From: Nonomuraea zeae
GTDB lineage: Bacteria; Actinomycetota; Actinomycetes; Streptosporangiales; Streptosporangiaceae
Reading direction: 5' to 3'
Assembly (NCBI RefSeq): GCF_005889725.1
Contig: NZ_VCKX01000012.1
Span: 30,307-94,306 of the forward strand
Length of the DNA stretch: 64,000 nt
Made by a program: the position numbers and the translations under genes. Shown in pieces: positions 59,611-64,000 of this stretch. The stretch's first letter is position 1. Each line of letters starts with the position of its first letter. Below the pieces are notes generated by a model, which saw only the letters and a program-made list of their open reading frames with translations, was not told where the DNA came from and did not search any database.

Positions 59611-61656
59611 ATGGCGTGGGCAGCCCGGGCGGTCGCCCTCACCATGGCCGTGGTGTCTCCTGCGCTCGTGGTCGCGGCGAGGCTGATCTTCGCGGACCTT
59701 CCGGCGGAGTGGCGGATACCGGGGACGGTCTCGCCGCTGACCGCGGCGGGGATGACCTTTCCCGCCATCGGCGCGTACCTCATCATGCACCGGCCCCGGC
59801 TCGGGCTGGCGTGGCTGATGTGCGTGGGCGGGCTCGGCGGCGCCGTCAACGACTTCTGCCAGTCGATGATGCTGGCTTCCGCGGCGCACGGGGACATCGC
59901 GTCGGCGGGGGTGCTCAGACTCTCGGCGCAGCTCGGCTGGGCGGTGTCCGGGCTCATGCTGGAGATGTTGCTACCGCTGTACTCCCCCGACGGCAGGTTG
60001 CCCTCGCGGCGCTGGCGGGCGGTGGTGCTGCTCGGCGTGGTGTCCATCGGCGCCGAGACCGCGCGCCAGTTCGTCCGCCCGGATCCACCCCTCCAGGGCT
60101 ACCTGTTGCCCGTCGTCATCCACAACCCGCTGCAGCTCCCCTCCCTGGCGCCGTACTACCCGTTGCTGGGGGTGCTGACCTGGACGGCGATCCTGGTGAC
60201 GATACCGCTGGCGGCGCTGTCCATTCTGCTGCGCTTCCGCCGGGCGGACCCCGTGGGCCGGCGCCAGATCGGCTGGCCGCTGCTGGCCTTCGCCGGATAC
60301 ATCGTGTGCATGCTCGTGGGCATCGCCGTGCCGGAGCTGGACTGGCTGCAGATCGTATGGGCCACGCTCATCCCCGTCGCGCTGCTGTTCTCGGTGATGC
60401 GCTACCGGCTGTACGGCATCGACACCATCATCAGCCGGGCCTTCGTCGCCGCGGGGCTGGTGGCCGTGGTCGGCGGGGTCTACTTCGGCGTGGCCGCGCT
60501 GTCGAGCCTGCTGGTGTCCGGGTTCGACCAGATCGCCGGGCTCGCCGCCGCCCTGTTCACGGGCGCGTTCTTCCAGCCGTTGCGCCGGATGCTGCAACGT
60601 GCCATCGACCGCCTGCTCTACGGCCCGGTCGGCGACCCGGACGTGCTCGCCGAGCGGCTGGTCCAGGAGGTGCGCCGGGGAGATCCGGCGCAGGCGCTGG
60701 CGGCGGTGATCGGCGTGCTGCGCGAGGGCCTGGCGGTGCAGGGGGTCGCGGTGGAGGTGCCCGGCGGCGAGCCGGGGCGCCAGGCCGGCGTGGCGAGCAC
60801 GGTCAGCGGGCAGGTCGGCGACTCCCCGCGCGAGGTGCCGCTGGTCTGGCACGGCGAGCAGGTGGGGCGGCTGCTGGTCGGCCCGCCCACCCCGCGCCGC
60901 TTCCCCGCCGCGCACGACGAGCGGGTGCTGGCCACGCTGGTCCCGTACGCGGCCGACGTGGCGCACGCGCTGCGGATGACGGCCGATTTGCAGCACTCCC
61001 GGGGGCGCATCCTGACCGCCCGGGAGGAGGAGCGGCGGCGGCTGCGCCGCGACCTGCACGACGGCCTGGGCCAGACGCTCACCGCGATGGCCATGACCGT
61101 CAACATGGCCCGGCTCAACCTGAAGGTCTCCCCGGACGCGGCGGACGGGCTGCTGCGCGAGTTACGTACCGGCCTGGACGCGGTCACGGCCGACATCCGG
61201 CAGCTCGTGTACGGCCTGCGCCCACCGGCCCTGGACGATCTGGGCCTGGCCGCCGCCATAAAGGAGCTGGCCGGGCCGGTCGGCCCTGATACGGAGGTGA
61301 GCGCCGAGGGCGACCTGGCCGACCTGCCCGCCGCCGTCGAGGTGGCCGCCTACCGGATCGCGCAGGAGGCGCTGACCAACGTCCACCGCCACGCGCGGGC
61401 CACCCGCGCCCGGATCGAGCTGCGCCGCGAGCCCGGAGCGCTGCGCCTGCTGATCACCGACGACGGCGTGGGCCTGCCGCCGGAGCGCCGCCCGGGTGTC
61501 GGCCTGGCCTCCATGCGCGAGCGTACGGCCGAGCTCGGCGGGATCTGCCTCATCACCGGCGAGCCCGGGGCGGGCACCACGGTGGAGGTCAGGCTCCCCC
61601 TCCCCCGGACCGGCGCGCCACCGGCACTCCGTCACCGGACGGCTGATCAATCGTGA
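59611..61656 (+). CDS. NarL-type sensor histidine kinase (orphan)
   Basis: 681 residues. Eight to nine hydrophobic segments in the first 330 residues form an integral membrane sensor. A GAF-like region follows (about 360-460, AAVIGVLREGLAVQGVAVEV). HisKA_3 is at about 470-540 with the phospho-acceptor in RRDLHDGLGQTLTAMA, and HATPase_c at about 570-670 has ALTNVHRHARAT, DDGVG and GVGLASMRERTAELGG. ATG 59611 follows GGGGACGGG. Its LuxR-type response regulator partner is not next to it within the window. The signal is unknown. Confidence 0.9.
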   Translation: MAWAARAVALTMAVVSPALVVAARLIFADLPAEWRIPGTVSPLTAAGMTFPAIGAYLIMHRPRLGLAWLMCVGGLGGAVNDFCQSMMLASAAHGDIASAGVLRLSAQLGWAVSGLMLEMLLPLYSPDGRLPSRRWRAVVLLGVVSIGAETARQFVRPDPPLQGYLLPVVIHNPLQLPSLAPYYPLLGVLTWTAILVTIPLAALSILLRFRRADPVGRRQIGWPLLAFAGYIVCMLVGIAVPELDWLQIVWATLIPVALLFSVMRYRLYGIDTIISRAFVAAGLVAVVGGVYFGVAALSSLLVSGFDQIAGLAAALFTGAFFQPLRRMLQRAIDRLLYGPVGDPDVLAERLVQEVRRGDPAQALAAVIGVLREGLAVQGVAVEVPGGEPGRQAGVASTVSGQVGDSPREVPLVWHGEQVGRLLVGPPTPRRFPAAHDERVLATLVPYAADVAHALRMTADLQHSRGRILTAREEERRRLRRDLHDGLGQTLTAMAMTVNMARLNLKVSPDAADGLLRELRTGLDAVTADIRQLVYGLRPPALDDLGLAAAIKELAGPVGPDTEVSAEGDLADLPAAVEVAAYRIAQEALTNVHRHARATRARIELRREPGALRLLITDDGVGLPPERRPGVGLASMRERTAELGGICLITGEPGAGTTVEVRLPLPRTGAPPALRHRTADQS

Positions 61657-61946
61657 CGGGCGGACCGCCGCTCAGGAACAGCGCTGCCGGGACCTCCCTG
61701 CCGGAAGGGCCTTCCGTCGCCGGTCAGCGAAGACGACCGCGGCGCGGCGGTGCGGCGCCTGCGGGCGGCACGTCCACGATCGCCGCCGGCCCGCCACCCG
61801 GGCCGTAAAGCCCGGCAAATGCCCGATTGCTGACCTGTTCGCAGGTGTCGCGCCGGCAGATAGTTATGACCGGCATCGCACGGAGGGCGGGCTCTCACCA
61901 CATGAGATCTGCCCGCCTCTCCGGAAATCCAATGAAAGGGGTAAAG
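61657..61946. other. Intergenic stretch
   Basis: No gene is supported. A short 7-1-7 palindrome, CGGAAGGGCCTTCCG, occurs at 61702-61716, about 45 bp after the kinase gene. Confidence 0.4.
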
Positions 61947-62294
61947 ATGTCTCTGACCGCCAAAGGCTTCGTCGGTGGGATCGCCGCGGCACTGTTGCTG
62001 ACGATCGGATCGGCGTCCGCCGCGCTCGCGTCTTCTTCCTCCGCGTCCGCCGGCAACGTCTGTGTGACCGTGGTCTCCCCTTCGCACCAGATCTGCGTTC
62101 CGGGGACACCTGGCTACACGGCGGTGAAGGCGACCGTCTCGGGTGCGTACAACTGGAGCCCGTACGCGGTACGGCTGCAGCCGGCCGAAGGGGTCAGCGT
62201 CGGCTGCATCAGGCCTGGCAGCACGGTCACCTATCCGCAGAACGTCGCGATCGCCGGCATCCAGGTGCTCTCCAGCGCCACGTGCGTGGTGTAG
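61947..62294 (+). CDS. Small secreted four-cysteine protein
   Basis: 115 residues. The signal peptide is FVGGIAAALLLTIGSASAAL (cut near residue 30). The mature part of about 85 residues has four cysteines (NVCVTV, HQICVP, VGCIRP, ATCVV), probably two disulfides, in a beta-rich sequence (KATVSGAYNWSPYAVRLQPA). I do not recognise the family. AAAGGGG lies 6 nt before ATG 61947. An upstream ATG at 61932 would add five residues but lacks a ribosome site. It is followed by a strong hairpin. Confidence 0.7.
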   Translation: MSLTAKGFVGGIAAALLLTIGSASAALASSSSASAGNVCVTVVSPSHQICVPGTPGYTAVKATVSGAYNWSPYAVRLQPAEGVSVGCIRPGSTVTYPQNVAIAGIQVLSSATCVV

Positions 62295-62317
62295 GGGTTC
62301 GAGGCTGACAGGCAAGA

Positions 62318-62359
62318 GGACCTTCCGGCGGCTGCCAAGCCTGCTCCGCCGGAAGGTCC
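62318..62359. terminator. Bidirectional hairpin terminator
   Basis: GGACCTTCCGGCGG and CCGCCGGAAGGTCC form a perfect 14-bp stem with a 14-nt loop, between the convergent ends at 62294 and 62379. Confidence 0.75.
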
Positions 62360-62378
62360 GGAGGGACCCGCACCGGGG

Positions 62379-63251
62379 TCACACGAGACCGGCCAGTTTC
62401 GCGATCTCGTCGAGGACGTCCCGCAGCTCCCGGTCCGGCACCCACGGCAGCACCGCGATCTCGTCGGCGCCGGCCTGCCGGACCGCCTCCGCGTACGCCT
62501 GGAACGCCTTGGGCGTGGTGTACGGGATGCCGTAGACGTATCTCAGCTCCGCCGGATCACGACCTGCGGCGGCGCACTCGTCCCGCAGCCGGTCCGTCGT
62601 GGAGCCGACCTCCTCCACCGGGAGCATCCAGCTGATCCAGCCGTCCCCGTGCCGGGCCGCGCGACGCAGCGCGCCGAGGCTCTGGCCGCCGACGATGACC
62701 GGCGGGCGCGGCTGCTGCACAGGCTTGGGCCATGACAGCACGTCGCGGAAGGAGACGAATTCGCCCTCGTGGGTGGCGGGGTCGTCCTGCCAGAGGCGGT
62801 TCATCGCCGCGAGGTAGTCATCGGCCCGTGCTCCCCTGCGCTCGAACGGGATGCCGAGCGCCCTGAACTCCTCCGGGGACCAGCCGATGCCGATCCCCAG
62901 GTCCAGCCGTCCGCCGCACAGGTGGTCGAGGGTCGCCACCTGCTTCGCCAGGACCAGCGGGTTCCGCTCGGGGAGGATGAGGATGCTGGTCCCCAGCCGG
63001 ATCCGGGTCGTCGTCGCCGCGGCCGCCGCGAGGACGAGCAGCGGGTCGTACCATCCCTTTCCGGGCGGAAGCTGCGGGACTCCGTCGGGGCTGTAGGGGT
63101 AGTTAGGGGCGTACTCCGCGAAGAGCACCACGTGCTCGGGATGCCAGAGGCTGTGGAAGCCGAGCTCCTCCAGGTGCTTCGCCGTCCGCCCGGCGTCCTC
63201 CAGCGTGCTCCCTGGCTGTCCGTCGAACAGCGCGATGAGCCCCAGATTCAT
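62379..63251 (-). CDS. F420-type LLM oxidoreductase (TIGR03619-like)
   Basis: 290 residues. The barrel motifs are AGRTAKHLEELGFHSLWHPE, RIRLGTSILILPERNPLVLA, GGRLDLGIGIGWSPEEFRAL and RPPVIVGGQSLGALRRAARH. This pattern (GIGIGWxxEEF...ALG, PVIVGG) belongs to F420-dependent luciferase-like enzymes rather than to the FMN-dependent SsuD group seen at 45-52 kb. ATG 63251 is preceded by AGAAGGGCGG. The substrate is unknown. It stands alone between the terminator at 62318 and the partial gene at the contig end. Confidence 0.87.
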   Translation of the reverse strand: MNLGLIALFDGQPGSTLEDAGRTAKHLEELGFHSLWHPEHVVLFAEYAPNYPYSPDGVPQLPPGKGWYDPLLVLAAAAATTTRIRLGTSILILPERNPLVLAKQVATLDHLCGGRLDLGIGIGWSPEEFRALGIPFERRGARADDYLAAMNRLWQDDPATHEGEFVSFRDVLSWPKPVQQPRPPVIVGGQSLGALRRAARHGDGWISWMLPVEEVGSTTDRLRDECAAAGRDPAELRYVYGIPYTTPKAFQAYAEAVRQAGADEIAVLPWVPDRELRDVLDEIAKLAGLV

Positions 63252-63395
63252 GACTACCGCCCTTCTTGGACGCTGCCAGGCTACGCGGCGGCGGTTCGGC
63301 GGCATAGTCGCCCGGGCGCGTCACTCCGGGTCCGCCGCCGGAGGGCGTCGGGCCGCCGGCCGTACGCACGACCGGCAGCTCCGCGCGCGCCGCCG

Positions 63396-63919
63396 CTAGA
63401 AGAAGCCGGACCGGGGAGCCGTGACCTCGATGGTGTCCTTGACCAGCGCGAGCGCCGCCCCCAGCGGGCTCGAACGTCCCCCGCTCACGATCACGTCGCC
63501 CGCGTCCGGGCAGCCGAACACCACGGCCTTCTCCGGCCCGGCGAGCGCGTGCAGGGGGTCGCCCGGCTCCGCCTCCTCCAGCCGGACGTGGACGAGGAGA
63601 GGCCGATCGGCGTGCGCGCTCGCCACGGCCCGCAGGCGGCGCCCCCGGGAGCGCGCGCCGAGCGCCGCGCCGGCGGCGTCCGCGCCCACCGCCTGCGCCC
63701 GCACCTCGACCGACGCCGGATCCCATCCCCAGGTCAGCGCCGCCAGCAGCCGCACCTTCGTCGCGGCGTCCGCACCGGACAGGTCGGAGGAGGGATCCGC
63801 CTCGGCGATTCCCCGGCGCTGCGCCTCCCGGATCGCCGCAGGCAACGAGTCGCCCTCGGCGAGGCGGTCGAGGACGAACGTGACGGTGCCGTTCGGGCAC
63901 GCCCGGATCGACTCGCAAA
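63396..63919 (-). CDS. Homoserine dehydrogenase-like protein, C-terminal part
   Basis: About 170 residues of the catalytic and C-terminal region. NGTVTFVLDRLAEGDSLPAA corresponds to the FNGTTNYIL segment, and RRGIAEADPSSDLSGADAAT to the EADPxxDxxGxDAxxKL motif. It ends GGRSSPLGAALALVKDTIEV, the usual family ending. The N-terminal NAD(P) domain lies beyond the contig end. Residues read upstream of about 63919 come from adapter sequence and are not real. Homologs reduce aspartate semialdehyde to homoserine. Related NAD-binding dehydrogenases occur in secondary metabolism too. Confidence 0.8.
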
Positions 63920-64000
63920 CTCTTATACACATCTCCGAGCCCACGAGACCCTAAGACATATCGTATGCCGTCTTTTGCTTGAAAAAAAAAAAAAAAAAAA
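63920..64000. other. Illumina Nextera adapter plus poly-A (artefact)
   Basis: CTCTTATACACATCT is the complement of the Tn5 mosaic end, followed by CCGAGCCCACGAGAC. Next come an eight-base index-like stretch (63950-63957), the P7 complement with two mismatches (TCGTATGCCGTCTT then TTGCTTG) and 19 A bases. It is sequencing adapter read-through left at a contig end. Confidence 0.97.

Noticed and set aside
61702..61716. A 7-1-7 palindrome as a terminator after the sensor kinase
   Set aside because: A one-base loop cannot form a stable hairpin and no T-run follows.
63920..63954. Extra coding residues upstream of the homoserine dehydrogenase-like fragment
   Set aside because: They are translated adapter sequence.

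Overview
The window is very GC-rich, dense, and full of short ATGA/GTGA gene overlaps. Together with the gene families present (F420/LLM flavoenzymes, TIGR03086, HxlR, MerR, NarL-type kinases, NRPS/PKS), this points to a filamentous actinomycete. The genus cannot be told from this window. No rRNA, tRNA or CRISPR array was noticed. The last ~81 bases are not genomic: they are an Illumina Nextera adapter followed by poly-A, so the right edge is a raw contig end. The first and last genes are partial.

Layout. (a) 1-6872: a surface-glycan type locus with four paralogous membrane-anchored family 2 glycosyltransferases, a sulfotransferase, a membrane-anchored endonuclease/exonuclease/phosphatase-fold enzyme and a flippase-like membrane protein. 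(b) About 7174-14529: a probable degenerate integrative element. A perfect 42-bp direct repeat lies inside one split aminoglycoside-phosphotransferase-like gene. It brackets a two-component system, an ABC exporter, an S41 protease lipoprotein and a frameshifted PAF-acetylhydrolase-like gene, with a decayed tyrosine recombinase beside the right repeat. (c) 14530-19690: gene remnants, an SDR gene plus a broken SDR gene, a TetR regulator with twin operators, and a secreted SnoaL-like protein.

(d) 19710-42389: the most notable region, a hybrid biosynthetic cluster. Two forward genes encode A-T-C-A-T and C-T-KS-AT-T-C-A-T-TE-MFS megaenzymes. The second ends in a fused major-facilitator transporter, has a cysteine in place of the thioesterase serine, and has a C-T pair with no adenylation domain. 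A convergent five-gene operon encodes a catalase-like/alpha-dioxygenase fusion, a nitroreductase-like flavoprotein, two tandem ThDP enzymes and an unknown protein. The inferred logic is AA1-AA2-(X)-malonate-Gly, possibly released as a tetramic acid by a Dieckmann-type reaction and exported by the attached transporter, with the oxidative/ThDP operon supplying or tailoring an acyl building block.

(e) 42700-45077: small housekeeping-like genes and a frameshifted Rieske oxygenase. (f) 45129-53474: an organosulfur-scavenging island with three SsuD/DszA-type flavin monooxygenases, an SsuABC-type importer, a DszB-like desulfinase with its catalytic C/H/R residues, and a signal-less SsuA-fold protein. 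It carries two copies of an AT-rich operator and a cysteine-ending leader peptide. (g) 53536-63251: a sensory-rhodopsin-transducer-family protein, an HpPgdA-type deacetylase-fold hydrolase coupled to a glutaminase, a secreted GH53 galactanase under LacI-type operators, decayed MerR/hydrolase genes, an HxlR regulator divergent from an MBL-fold enzyme, an orphan NarL-family sensor kinase, a small secreted four-cysteine protein and an F420-type LLM oxidoreductase. (h) 63396-63919: the C-terminus of a homoserine dehydrogenase-like gene, cut by the adapter.
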